Positions 48,488-56,796 of a stretch of 64,000 nt of DNA are shown here, piece after piece (within the stretch, counting starts at the first letter, position 1; each line of letters opens with the position of its first letter). A program made the translations under genes and the position numbers. This stretch comes from UBA11740 sp035635855. Its GTDB lineage: Bacteria > Acidobacteriota > Blastocatellia > Pyrinomonadales > Pyrinomonadaceae. The notes below the pieces were generated by a model that was not told the origin of the DNA, did no database searches, and saw nothing but the letters and a program-made list of their open reading frames with translations. The stretch covers positions 1 through 64,000 of the forward strand of contig DASQAF010000023.1 in assembly GCA_035635855.1 (NCBI GenBank), given 5' to 3'.

Positions 48488-49414
48488 TTAGGTGTGGGTA
48501 TCGAGTGCTACGTCACCATCGGCATTCTCCGAATCTTGAATCATACGGATGACCGCCTCAGCGACCTGGATCGGGCTTTCCCGGTGAGGGAAGTGGCCAA
48601 TACCTTCGAGCAAGAGGCGCTCATATCTTCCGGTAAAATAAACCTCAAGTCCCTCAGACTCCTTTGGATCATCGCAAAAGTCGGACCCGCCCTGAATCAT
48701 AAGAGTCGGAGTAGACAGACGCTCCACTTCACCGAGCCTCCGCTGCAATGAGTCGTAATGTGGATCAACTTCTTCACCCGGCACCCAACGAGCCCGGTAC
48801 GCGTTCAGCGTAATCGCCACCCAATCCGGATGTGAAAAGCCTTCGGCGGTTGCCGCAAACTCGTCCTCGTCAAACCAGCCTGGAGGACTCCACGTGTCCC
48901 ATTGTATGCGGGCAAACCCGACCGGATCTCTCCGGATGGCCTCTCTTCCGCCGTCGATACACAGCAGCCACTGATACCAGAATCTCTTCGACTGTTCGAA
49001 ATCGGGAACCTTGAAGACGCCATGCGGCTGATAGCCAAGCGATAGTGCCGCCAAAGCTGTTAGCCGCTCCGGGAACAATGCTGCCATTGTGTAAGCCGCA
49101 CGCGCACCCCAGTCGTGGCCCACGACGGCGAAGCGTCCGAGTCCCAGGGTATCAGCCAAATCGATTGCATCCTGGGCCAGCGCGGCAGCTGCTCCAAAAC
49201 GTGGCGTGGCGTCTGATAGAAATTGCGTCGGCGCCGAACCCCGAAGATACGGGACGATAGTTCTCCTTCCCGCAGCATGAATGGCTTGGGCCACGCGGTT
49301 CCAGCCGCGCGGAGCATCAGGCCATCCGTGGAGCAACATCACGGGGCGTCCGTCCCGCGGCCCGTCGTCCTCGTAGGCGATTTCAAGAAGCGATGAGCGA
49401 ACAAACTTCAGCAT
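48488..49414 (-). CDS. Alpha/beta hydrolase (epoxide-hydrolase-like)
   Basis: Alpha/beta hydrolase of 308 residues from ATG 49414, with a GTG nine bases earlier as alternative. The oxyanion region is LLHGWPDAPRGW, the nucleophile is Asp in VGHDWGARAAYTMA and the catalytic His lies in GIGHFPHRE. The HGWP and GHDWG signatures are those of epoxide hydrolases and haloalkane dehalogenases. It has no signal peptide. It stands 36 bases downstream of the SDR gene on the same strand, likely one transcript. Confidence 0.9.
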   Translation of the reverse strand: MLKFVRSSLLEIAYEDDGPRDGRPVMLLHGWPDAPRGWNRVAQAIHAAGRRTIVPYLRGSAPTQFLSDATPRFGAAAALAQDAIDLADTLGLGRFAVVGHDWGARAAYTMAALFPERLTALAALSLGYQPHGVFKVPDFEQSKRFWYQWLLCIDGGREAIRRDPVGFARIQWDTWSPPGWFDEDEFAATAEGFSHPDWVAITLNAYRARWVPGEEVDPHYDSLQRRLGEVERLSTPTLMIQGGSDFCDDPKESEGLEVYFTGRYERLLLEGIGHFPHRESPIQVAEAVIRMIQDSENADGDVALDTHT

Positions 49415-49450
49415 CGTTGTCACAGCGAGCTCACGAAAAGCGCCACCGGC

Positions 49451-50212
49451 CTAGACTTGTGCGAAGCCGCCATCCACAAACAATTCGATTCCCGTGATAT
49501 AGCTGCTGTCGTCGGACGCGAGAAAGACCACGGCCTTCGCGATCTCATTGGGGGTACCGAGCCTGCCGAGCGGCACACTATTGGCGATCATCTTCAGCCG
49601 TTGCTCACCAGTTGGTGAGGAAGCCAGCAGATCATTGAGTCCCGGCGTGTCGATAGAGCCGGGGCTGACTGCGTTCACGCGGATGCGACGATCCTTTAAG
49701 TCCGTCGTCCATGTCCGCGCGAACGAACGGACGGCGGCTTTTGTGGCGCTATAGACACTATTCGACGACAACCCTTTGCTGGCGACGATGGACGCATTAA
49801 GGATGATGGAGGCGCCATCCGGCAATAGCGGAAGCGCTTTCTGCACCGTGAAGAGGAGGCCTTTTACATTAGTGTCAAAGATCGAGTCGTAGAGTTCCTC
49901 AGTGACCTGGCCGAAGTTGGCATACTTCGCAACACCGGCGTTGGCGAACACAATATCGAGCTTGTTTATTTGTCCGGTTGGCTCTCGCTTGATTTGCGCG
50001 AAGAGGCGATCAAGATCGCCAAGGTTTGACACGTCTCCTTGTACGCCGGTTACATTTCTTCCGATCTCTTTTACCGCCGCGGCTAACTCCGGATCACGCC
50101 GGCCGGTGATAAAGACGAACGCACCTTCATTCACAAACTGCTTTGCTGTCGCCAGGCCAATGCCGCTGGTACCACCAGTAACTAGTGCAATTTTCCCTTC
50201 CAGCTTACCCAC
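49451..50212 (-). CDS. Short-chain dehydrogenase/reductase
   Basis: Classical SDR of 253 residues. The GTG start at 50212 follows GGAGGAATACC. It has cofactor motif TGGTSGIGLATA, NAG motif in VFANAGVAKY, catalytic Ser in LNASIVASKG and YSATKAAVRSFART with Tyr and Lys, and a C-terminal ITGIELFVDGGFAQV. The substrate is unknown. The next downstream gene is an epoxide-hydrolase-like protein, so the two may handle a small xenobiotic or lipid-derived compound. Confidence 0.93.
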   Translation of the reverse strand: MGKLEGKIALVTGGTSGIGLATAKQFVNEGAFVFITGRRDPELAAAVKEIGRNVTGVQGDVSNLGDLDRLFAQIKREPTGQINKLDIVFANAGVAKYANFGQVTEELYDSIFDTNVKGLLFTVQKALPLLPDGASIILNASIVASKGLSSNSVYSATKAAVRSFARTWTTDLKDRRIRVNAVSPGSIDTPGLNDLLASSPTGEQRLKMIANSVPLGRLGTPNEIAKAVVFLASDDSSYITGIELFVDGGFAQV

Positions 50213-50628
50213 GGTATTCCTCCTCGTCCTCAGTTCTCATCTCTTTGTGTTCTAAGCGAGCCTTCCATCCGACGCTTACCAATACCAATTTTGGCTCCTG
50301 TATCTGAGGCCATCTCAGACGGTGAATTAGTGGTGTGACGTACGCCCCATTAAGGCTCCCCGATGACAATTGTTTACGCGGTGAATTGGCTGCTGAACAT
50401 TATATTGACTCGGAAGATTTGCACAATGTCGGTGCTTTGAAACTGCATACGTCGGAAGGGTTGATAGGATCGTCGATCTGGCTTCTGAATTTGCTCGTCG
50501 GGGCGTAAACTGTGGCCTAAACCGACCGAGAGCAAATCGGAATAGGGCAGAATGCAATCTGCAAGCTGCGCAGTAAGCTGCGAGCATATTGCTTTTGCAC
50601 TGTGCGTTACTTAGGAAAGGAGAAATAC

Positions 50629-50679
50629 ATGAGTGCCGAACAACTCGGTGGACCGGAGCGCGGAGAGCGTGTTACTTAA
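50629..50679 (+). CDS. Possible 16-residue leader or truncated peptide
   Basis: ATG at 50629 preceded by AAAGGAGAAATAC, a near-ideal ribosome site. It encodes MSAEQLGGPERGERVT and stops at TAA. It could be a leader peptide, the surviving 5' end of a deleted gene, or chance. No homology is claimed. Confidence 0.25.
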   Translation: MSAEQLGGPERGERVT

Positions 50680-50785
50680 CTTATTTGATGCGACGAAGGT
50701 TGAATGAAATCGCTGCGCCCGGTCAACTGGACTTTGGGCATCTTTTGTTGGTCAATAAAACCTGTTTAAGAGAAAGGAAAACATC

Positions 50786-50839
50786 ATGGCTTTAGAGGCA
50801 AAGACAATTGCATGCGTCGAACTTGTCAGCGAACTTTAG
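50786..50839 (+). CDS. Possible 17-residue leader or truncated peptide
   Basis: ATG at 50786 after AGAAAGGAAAACATC encodes MALEAKTIACVELVSEL and ends at TAG, 27 bases before the alpha/beta hydrolase start. Translation coupling or attenuation of the downstream gene is possible; decay of a former gene is equally plausible. Confidence 0.25.
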   Translation: MALEAKTIACVELVSEL

Positions 50840-50866
50840 AGACAAGACATTGGTAAAGAGGCTTCT

Positions 50867-51787
50867 ATGAAAACTTTCATGCGTGCGTTGGCAAACGGCG
50901 TGCCGATTTTCCTTCTTGCGCTGACAACTTACATTCCCGCTTCTGCGCAGAAGCGTATAGAGGATCGTTTCGCGACCGTCAACGGAGTACGGATTCATTA
51001 TCTGATCGCCGGAAAAGGCGAGCCAGTGATGCTCCTGCACGGCTATGCGGAAAACAGCCACATGTGGCGGCCGCTAATTCCCGAACTTGCAAAAACTCAT
51101 ACGGTAATTGCACCGGACCTGCGCGGATTCGGCCAGTCTTCAAAACCGAGTAGCGGCTACGACAAGAAGACGATGGCCCAGGATGTTCACACGCTCGCCA
51201 TATCGCTCGGGTATCACCGCACGATTGTCGTCGGCCACGATATCGGATTGATGGTTGCTTACGCCTACGCGGCGCAGTACGCGGCCGAAGTCGATCGAAT
51301 CGTTTTGATGGATGCGTTTCTTCCCGGCGTTGGTGATTGGAAAAGCGTCTGGCTGTTAAGAGACTTGTGGCACTTTCATTTTTACGGCGAGACGCCACTC
51401 AAGTTGGTTGCGGGACGCGAACGAATCTATTTCGAGCACTTCTGGAATGACTTCGCCGCCGACCCAAAACATTCTGTGCCTGAAGTGGATCGTCGATTCT
51501 ACGCGGCGGCTTATGCGCAACCCGGCGCCATGCGGGCCGGCTTCGAAGTGTTTCATGCTTTTGAGCAGGATGCGAAAGACTTCGCGGAATTTGCGCAGAC
51601 GAAACTAACGATGCCCATGCTGGTCCTTGCGGGCGAGAAGGCATCGGGCAATTTTTTGATTGAGCAAGGGCGTTTGGTCGATTCAAATGTGCAGGGAGTT
51701 GTCATCAGGGGATCAGGACATTGGTTGATGGAAGAAGCACCGGAACGGGTTATCCCGCTGCTCGTGGCGTTCATTAATAGGCATTAA
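50867..51787 (+). CDS. Secreted alpha/beta hydrolase
   Basis: Alpha/beta hydrolase of 306 residues with a signal peptide (MKTFMRALANGVPIFLLALT to PASAQ). Start ATG 50867 after AGAGG. The oxyanion motif is MLLHGYAENSHMWR, the nucleophile is Asp in VVGHDIGLMVAYAYA and the His is in VIRGSGHWLMEE. It resembles epoxide hydrolases, haloalkane dehalogenases and fluoroacetate dehalogenases (DLRGFGQSSKP). The substrate is not predicted. The export signal distinguishes it from the hydrolase at 48488-49414. Confidence 0.9.
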   Translation: MKTFMRALANGVPIFLLALTTYIPASAQKRIEDRFATVNGVRIHYLIAGKGEPVMLLHGYAENSHMWRPLIPELAKTHTVIAPDLRGFGQSSKPSSGYDKKTMAQDVHTLAISLGYHRTIVVGHDIGLMVAYAYAAQYAAEVDRIVLMDAFLPGVGDWKSVWLLRDLWHFHFYGETPLKLVAGRERIYFEHFWNDFAADPKHSVPEVDRRFYAAAYAQPGAMRAGFEVFHAFEQDAKDFAEFAQTKLTMPMLVLAGEKASGNFLIEQGRLVDSNVQGVVIRGSGHWLMEEAPERVIPLLVAFINRH

Positions 51788-51934
51788 TAAATCAAAGTAG
51801 AACCGAGACCGGCCAGTCCTCTTCAATAAGAAAAGCGAGTTCAGCCAAAGTCGTATCTCACGAGGTCAGTACCACTTTGCGGTGGCGAGTGGGTTCGCTC
51901 GCATTTTTCACAAGCTGAAGGCTTTCGATTGGTA

Positions 51935-53248
51935 TTATCGTTCTTCTACTTGTTTGCGGGATTGCCGCAGCGTCAGAATAACCAGGGAAGCTGCCACTGC
52001 TGAACAACACAGATAGATCATGCCACCATAAAAAGATCTCGTTGTGGTGTTGATGTATCCAGTGATGTAAGGTCCGAAAAATCCGCCCAGATTACCAACT
52101 GAATTTATTAGACCGATCGAGGCCGCCGCCGCTGAGCCGGCGAGGAACCTGGTAGGGAAGGTCCAAAAGACGGGTAGATAACAGTTCAGTCCGGCGCACG
52201 CCACGCATAACATTGCAATAGCAATAACCGGCCGCTGCGCCAACACGGCGCTGAACAAGAGTCCCAGTGCTCCAAAAATTATGGGCACGGCTGTATGCCA
52301 GCGTCTCTCTTCAGTTCGATCTGAGGACCATCCATTTAACACCATGCACAGCAAAGCCAGGCTCCAGGGTATGGCCGTGATGAAGCCGACTCCAAGGTTC
52401 GAATAGCCGGACGCGTTCTTCATAAGAGTTGGCAGCCAGAAGGTCAGACCATAAGCGCTGGTAACTACCAGGAAATAAGCAAGAGTCAACAGCAGGACCT
52501 CGCGATGTCTAAAGGCCGCTAATATGTGCAACGGGTTAGATTGGAGTTTCGCCTTCTTCTCGTTCTCCAGTTCTGCCGTTATCCAGTCGCGCTCGTCATC
52601 CGGCAGCCAGTGAGCCTGTTTGGGCCTGTCTGTCAGATAAAAGATTGTGACGACTCCAAAGATTACTGCGGGCACTCCCTCCAAAATAAAAAGCCAGCTC
52701 CAGCCCCTGAGCCCGAGCCAATTTATTCCCAAAAGCACGCCCGAGAGTGGCGACCCGAGAATATTGGAAATCGGTATGGCCGCCATAAAGAGAGCCACGG
52801 CCTTGGCTCGATCGGCATAACGAAACCAATGGCTGAGATACACGATGATGCCAGGGAAGAAGCCGGCTTCGGCCGCGCCCAGAAAGAAGCGAACAACGTA
52901 GAACTGCATGGGAGTTTTGATGAAGCCCATGCCTATCGCCAGAAGACCCCAGGTCACCATAATCCGCGCAATCCACTTTCGTGCACTCCAATGTTCCACA
53001 ATCAGGCTGCCGGGAATCTCGAGCAGGAAATAGCCGATGAAGAATATGCCGGCGCCGAAACCGTAGACCTCCGCGGAGAAGCCCAGATCTTTGCTCATCT
53101 CGAGGGCGGCGTAGCCAACGTTAACGCGGTCCAGAAAAGCAATGATGTAAATGAAAAAGAGGTAAGGCAGGATGCGACGCATGATGCGCCGGCGTGCTCG
53201 TACGCCAATTGCGTGCATTGTGGATGGTTGCGTTATCGGGGCATCCAT
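51935..53248 (-). CDS. MFS transporter, anion:cation symporter (ACS) type
   Basis: Twelve-helix major facilitator protein of 437 residues. LPYLFFIYIIAFLDRVNVGY and the RIMVTWGLLAIGMGF, RFFLGAAEAGFFPGIIVYLS segments are typical of the ACS family, which carries organic anions such as glucarate, galactonate, tartrate or phthalate. It ends shortly after the convergent hydrolase gene. No catabolic partner gene is adjacent, so the substrate is open. Confidence 0.92.
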   Translation of the reverse strand: MDAPITQPSTMHAIGVRARRRIMRRILPYLFFIYIIAFLDRVNVGYAALEMSKDLGFSAEVYGFGAGIFFIGYFLLEIPGSLIVEHWSARKWIARIMVTWGLLAIGMGFIKTPMQFYVVRFFLGAAEAGFFPGIIVYLSHWFRYADRAKAVALFMAAIPISNILGSPLSGVLLGINWLGLRGWSWLFILEGVPAVIFGVVTIFYLTDRPKQAHWLPDDERDWITAELENEKKAKLQSNPLHILAAFRHREVLLLTLAYFLVVTSAYGLTFWLPTLMKNASGYSNLGVGFITAIPWSLALLCMVLNGWSSDRTEERRWHTAVPIIFGALGLLFSAVLAQRPVIAIAMLCVACAGLNCYLPVFWTFPTRFLAGSAAAASIGLINSVGNLGGFFGPYITGYINTTTRSFYGGMIYLCCSAVAASLVILTLRQSRKQVEER

Positions 53249-53455
53249 TCAAATTTTACCGACCCGTAAATGATGCCGAATGGATTTGTTAACGAAGCTT
53301 TGTGGCAGCCATCGATTCAGCGCCGGGAATCTTACACTTCGTATCCTGCTGCAACAAGCAGCGCAGCGGCCAGTGGTTCGTTAGCGAAGGACGATAGCGT
53401 TCACCCGCGACTCCGAGGTCGTACTGACTTCACGCCACGTGCGCATTTTTCAGTG

Positions 53456-54739
53456 TCATCGCCGTCTTCTTTTCGCCTTTGCCTTTGCATTCTTCGCCTT
53501 TTGCGATTTGCCCTTGGCTTTCGCGGCTTTCTTCGTTGGGTGGTTCGCTTCCTTAACGGGCGCGCCGGCCTCTTCTAACGACGCGGTGATCAGTTCGTCG
53601 TTCGGTCGCACACCATCAACGAAGGCAAACACGTGGTAATTGGCGTTCCGCTCGCGTAAGACTTCAATTCGCTCCTGGTTCTTCATGCGCGCGAGTTCGG
53701 TCATCAGAAAAGACTGTTCGGCGCCACTCATGTAACGATAGTCGATGTCGAATGCCAGGCCCGTCGAGTGGGGAGGCGTATCGATGATTACTGCATTCCG
53801 GTTCACCTTGTGCAAGGTCTGCTGGTACTGTTCCGGCCTGACCAGCGAACTTACCGGTAAAGGACGATCAAACGCGCGGCGATAATCCGTGGCTATCTCT
53901 TCCAGGATTTTTAAAGCCGCAGGTCTTAGCGACCTAAGCAGGCTGAGCTTCATCGCCTGGCGATCAGCCGGGTTGTCGAGGTCATAGGCGCGTCCGCCGA
54001 AATTCTTCGCCAGCGATTGTAGCGACTCGTAATCGCGGAACAATCTCTGGCGACTGTCCGGCTGTCCGTAGAATTGATCCAGTAGCGCTTTCTGTTCATC
54101 TGTCGATTTCAATTCCTGCTGGCCTGCCGCGATTTGTTTTTGCAACTCTCGCTGTTTTGCACGGTCGCGTTTCTTGAGCGCGCCCACCTGACTGTTCAAC
54201 TTCGCAATCGCGCTCTGCAGGTTCGTGCGGGTCGCATCGATGCGGGCGTACTCATCGCGCAGTTGTGCTTCGTTATAAAGTACGATGCTGTGATCGTTTG
54301 CATATCTGCTGAACACGCCGTCATCTGCCTTCGCGCCCACTCCGAACAGCACGTAGGTATCAGTGACGGCCGGTACCGTAACCATTTCGCCGCGCTCGAT
54401 CATCGCTGCGAGATCGACAAAGTCCTGACAGGTTTGGATATTGTGTTTCTTAACCTCAGCGACCTGGGTAGCCAGGAACCAGTGCCTGTCCTCGTAATGC
54501 CGCAGCTCTGGCGGAACGTTGATGGCAGCTTGTCCGTTGGCCGCCTCGCCTCGATCCTCTTTGACTTTCTCTATCGCCCGCGCCCACTGATCAGCGTTCG
54601 TGTTGCTGGTTAAACTGGATATGCTGTTGGTCGATTGGCCGTGCCGTCCTGGAGCAGTAAAGTGGAGCAGCGCCCATGCAGCGACGCCCGTCGCGGCACT
54701 TGCAAGAATAATCAGGACGAGGCTGGTACTTTTTTTCAT
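53456..54739 (-). CDS. DUF5715-like, M15-type peptidase fold protein with basic tail
   Basis: Protein of 427 residues. Residues 1-29 contain one hydrophobic span (SLVLIILASAATGVAAWALL), a signal anchor. The middle carries a coiled-coil (about 160-215, RTNLQSAIAKLNSQVGALKK). SLVRPEQYQQTLHKVN and HSTGLAFDIDYRYM resemble the H-x-x-G-x-A-x-D zinc motif of M15 DD-peptidases, and NYHVFAF could supply the third ligand. The last 25 or so residues are nearly all Lys, Ala and Arg. It is probably a periplasmic cell-wall protein; the activity is inferred. The adjacent L,D-transpeptidase supports a peptidoglycan role. Confidence 0.72.
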   Translation of the reverse strand: MKKSTSLVLIILASAATGVAAWALLHFTAPGRHGQSTNSISSLTSNTNADQWARAIEKVKEDRGEAANGQAAINVPPELRHYEDRHWFLATQVAEVKKHNIQTCQDFVDLAAMIERGEMVTVPAVTDTYVLFGVGAKADDGVFSRYANDHSIVLYNEAQLRDEYARIDATRTNLQSAIAKLNSQVGALKKRDRAKQRELQKQIAAGQQELKSTDEQKALLDQFYGQPDSRQRLFRDYESLQSLAKNFGGRAYDLDNPADRQAMKLSLLRSLRPAALKILEEIATDYRRAFDRPLPVSSLVRPEQYQQTLHKVNRNAVIIDTPPHSTGLAFDIDYRYMSGAEQSFLMTELARMKNQERIEVLRERNANYHVFAFVDGVRPNDELITASLEEAGAPVKEANHPTKKAAKAKGKSQKAKNAKAKAKRRRR

Positions 54740-55255
54740 GAACCAAACAGCGGAGAACGCCGGCTGATTAGTAGACCGGCGGTGCTCACCAAGATTTCCT
54801 CTGCGCTACCTCTCGCTCTTTGCGTCTCGGCGACTAATTGTTGAGGATACCATTCCACAGAGACAAGAGGTCTCGGAGACCACACAGACAACCGAAAATC
54901 AAAGCTTTGATGCAAATTTCGGGCAAAGAGACCCGAGTAGCAAATCCGTGCCGTGAGCGCTGTCCCTTGTGCGAATGTGTCGCGAAAAAGATGCAGCTTG
55001 AGATCGTATTTCTGTTTCGATTCTGGACAGGTTCAGTTACTCAATCAAGTGAGAACTCATGATCCTGACCAAGTAGCACATGCTCCACAGCACTGGTTGG
55101 CTGGAACATTGAACCAATCACAACATTGACCTCCTCGCACACCCGGCGTATTTTGGTTGTCGGAAACAAGTTTCAAGTCTAGGGCTTCAAGTTTCAGGTT
55201 CGAACTTGAAAAAAGTCCTTAATCCCCCAGGTCTCTCAATCTTCATGGGGTTCGC
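54740..55255. other. Intergenic region with a decayed family C repeat
   Basis: About 515 bases between divergent genes. The part at 54797-54890 (TCCTCTGCGCTACCTCTCGC, TTTGCGTCTCGGCGACTAAT and CCACAGAGACAAGAGGTCTC) is a degenerate family C inverted repeat. A 74-codon open frame at 54838-55062 lacks a ribosome site and protein-like composition and is not accepted. No riboswitch or tRNA was recognised. Confidence 0.5.
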
Positions 55256-55975
55256 ATGACCGCACTAAAGAAACTCATATCCGCAGTACCGCTAATCCTG
55301 AGTCTGCTTCTCTTGACTGCAACCGCCGCATCGGCGATCACAAAACCTGGCCAGCGCAAAGCCCGTCAGCCCAATCATTCACTTAGTCGGGTCGAGTTGA
55401 AGGAGGCCGAAGCGCGCCTCTCAGAGATGGGTTACGGGACGGGCCGAACTGCCCTGATTGCTTTTCAGAAATACGAAGGCCGTAAAGTTACCGGCCGCAT
55501 GAGCCGCGAGGACTTCGATCTAATAATGAATGCAACGGCGCCAATGCCGAGGGACACTGGGTATAAGCACGTCGAAGTGGATCTCGATCGCCAGGTGCTC
55601 TTGTTGACGGACAGCGAGGGAGCCGTGAAAAAGGTTCTTCCGGTGTCTACCGGCAGCGACAAACACTACAGCCAAAATGGCATGAGCGGCCGGGCATATA
55701 CGCCGCGAGGCCGCTTCAGGATTTATGCGAAGTTGTCAGGGTGGAAGAAATCGCCGCTCGGATTGCTTTATTATCCCAACTACTTCAGCGATGGACTGGC
55801 AATTCATGGAAATCCTTCGGTTCCGCAATCACCTCAGAGTCACGGCTGCATTCGCATTCCCATGTCAGCGGCGGTCGAGATCAGCAGGCAGCTGCCGGTG
55901 GGAACGATCCTGCTCATCTATGACAAGCAGGCGTTCGTTTCCGCCAGAGACTGGGCCGCAGCAGATAAACAATAA
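55256..55975 (+). CDS. L,D-transpeptidase (YkuD), exported
   Basis: Periplasmic L,D-transpeptidase of 239 residues that would crosslink peptidoglycan or attach proteins to it. A signal peptide (KKLISAVPLILSLLLLTATA) is followed by a short peptidoglycan-binding-like helical segment (about 44-92, LKEAEARLSEMGYGTGRTAL) and the YkuD domain (about 104-230). The catalytic motif is complete: His184 in LAIHGNP and Cys198 in SHGCIRI. The ATG at 55256 has GGGG upstream but no perfect ribosome site. It is divergent from the M15-like gene. Confidence 0.93.
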   Translation: MTALKKLISAVPLILSLLLLTATAASAITKPGQRKARQPNHSLSRVELKEAEARLSEMGYGTGRTALIAFQKYEGRKVTGRMSREDFDLIMNATAPMPRDTGYKHVEVDLDRQVLLLTDSEGAVKKVLPVSTGSDKHYSQNGMSGRAYTPRGRFRIYAKLSGWKKSPLGLLYYPNYFSDGLAIHGNPSVPQSPQSHGCIRIPMSAAVEISRQLPVGTILLIYDKQAFVSARDWAAADKQ

Positions 55976-56284
55976 CAGGAAGCGAATATTCGGTAGCGTG
56001 GGGAAGGTGGGCTGGATTTTGGGCAACCTTTTTAACGGTTTTCTCGTAGGCTATTAAGGCCGCCAGGTTATTTGAGGCGAGGCTTAATTAACCGCACAAA
56101 AGTTAGGCTTGAAGAAGATTTAGCGAGGCGTGAATGAATATTTTTCGATAATAGTGAAACAGAATCGAGTTTCAAGCGTCTTCTCTTTCAGAAGCTTAGA
56201 CAAAAATGATGTCACGGAACGGGGAGCGGCGGTGTCTGACTAATATAAGGTGTTGCATTACTGAACTGAGCAGGGGAGGCGGTT
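55976..56284. other. Intergenic region upstream of the STAS gene
   Basis: About 310 AT-richer bases. The end contains GGGGAGGCGG, the ribosome site of the STAS gene. A TTCGATAATAGTG segment near 56142 could carry a -10 box, but no matching -35 was identified. No gene or repeat is recognised. Confidence 0.4.
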
Positions 56285-56668
56285 ATGTTAAAAGTACAAG
56301 CCAGGAATTTGGGTAATGTTGCTCTTCTTTGCATGCAAGGCCAACTAGTGAACGGTCAGACAGACGCTCTGCGCAATGCTGTTCGATCCCAGTCAGATGC
56401 CCAGTCAGATGTCAGCACAGTCGTGCTCGACCTGGCGCTGGTGAGTACTGTCGATGCCGGCGGCCTGGGCGTGATGTTGGAGTTGCGCGAACAGGTTGAA
56501 GCAAAAGGAATCGGCTTCAAACTAATGAATGTGAACAAACTGGTAGGCAAGGTGCTGGAAGTCACGCGCCTGGATACTGTTTTCGAAGTTGCCTCCGGAG
56601 TGGAATTCTTCCCCGCGGTCTCGCGGGGCCGGCCCGCGTCAGCAATGAAGTGGGCGTCTTGCGCGTAG
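56285..56668 (+). CDS. STAS-domain protein lacking the usual phospho-serine
   Basis: Anti-sigma-factor antagonist-like protein of 127 residues, start ATG 56285 after GGGGAGG. The STAS core is clear (NVALLCMQGQLVNG, VVLDLALVSTVDAGGLGVML). In SpoIIAA/RsbV the segment reads D-S-S-G with the phosphorylated Ser; here it is D-A-G-G, so the standard switch residue is absent. The C-terminus (SRGRPASAMKWASCA) is an unusual extension. Nearby genes encode a Ser/Thr kinase and a SpoIIE-type phosphatase, but no RsbW-like anti-sigma kinase is visible. Confidence 0.85.
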   Translation: MLKVQARNLGNVALLCMQGQLVNGQTDALRNAVRSQSDAQSDVSTVVLDLALVSTVDAGGLGVMLELREQVEAKGIGFKLMNVNKLVGKVLEVTRLDTVFEVASGVEFFPAVSRGRPASAMKWASCA

Positions 56669-56740
56669 CTGCGGCCCCAACCGCATCCGCAGATTACACA
56701 AATTCAGACTCAATAAGCGATGGCTTCGGGCTGAGGCTGA

Positions 56741-56785
56741 GGCACGCGCATCTTGCGCGCGATTCACGGGCGGGACGCCCGTGCC
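56741..56785. repeat. Family E repeat
   Basis: GGCACGCGCATCTTGCGCGC followed by GATTCACGGGCGGGACGCCC and GTGCC. It matches 33469-33511, and its reverse complement matches 35 of 38 bases within the DNA glycosylase gene at 58962-58999. It lies in the gap between the STAS gene and the end of the kinase gene. Confidence 0.8.
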
Positions 56786-56796
56786 GCTCCACTACC

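Larger units (their letters stand above)
50213..50866. other. Divergent intergenic region with two tiny ORFs
   Basis: About 650 bases between the divergent SDR and alpha/beta hydrolase genes. It holds two very short frames with good ribosome sites (50629-50679 and 50786-50839, described separately). No repeat of the window's families, no tRNA and no clear promoter pair was recognised. Confidence 0.45.

Noticed and set aside
54910..55000. GGGCAAAGAGACCCGAGTAGC segment reminiscent of a GEMM-type riboswitch
   Set aside because: Only a few bases resemble the consensus; the paired helices and receptor nucleotides expected for a c-di-GMP riboswitch are not there, and the downstream gene starts about 250 bases later.
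54838..55062. 74-codon open frame
   Set aside because: No ribosome site, low protein-like character and overlap with a decayed repeat.
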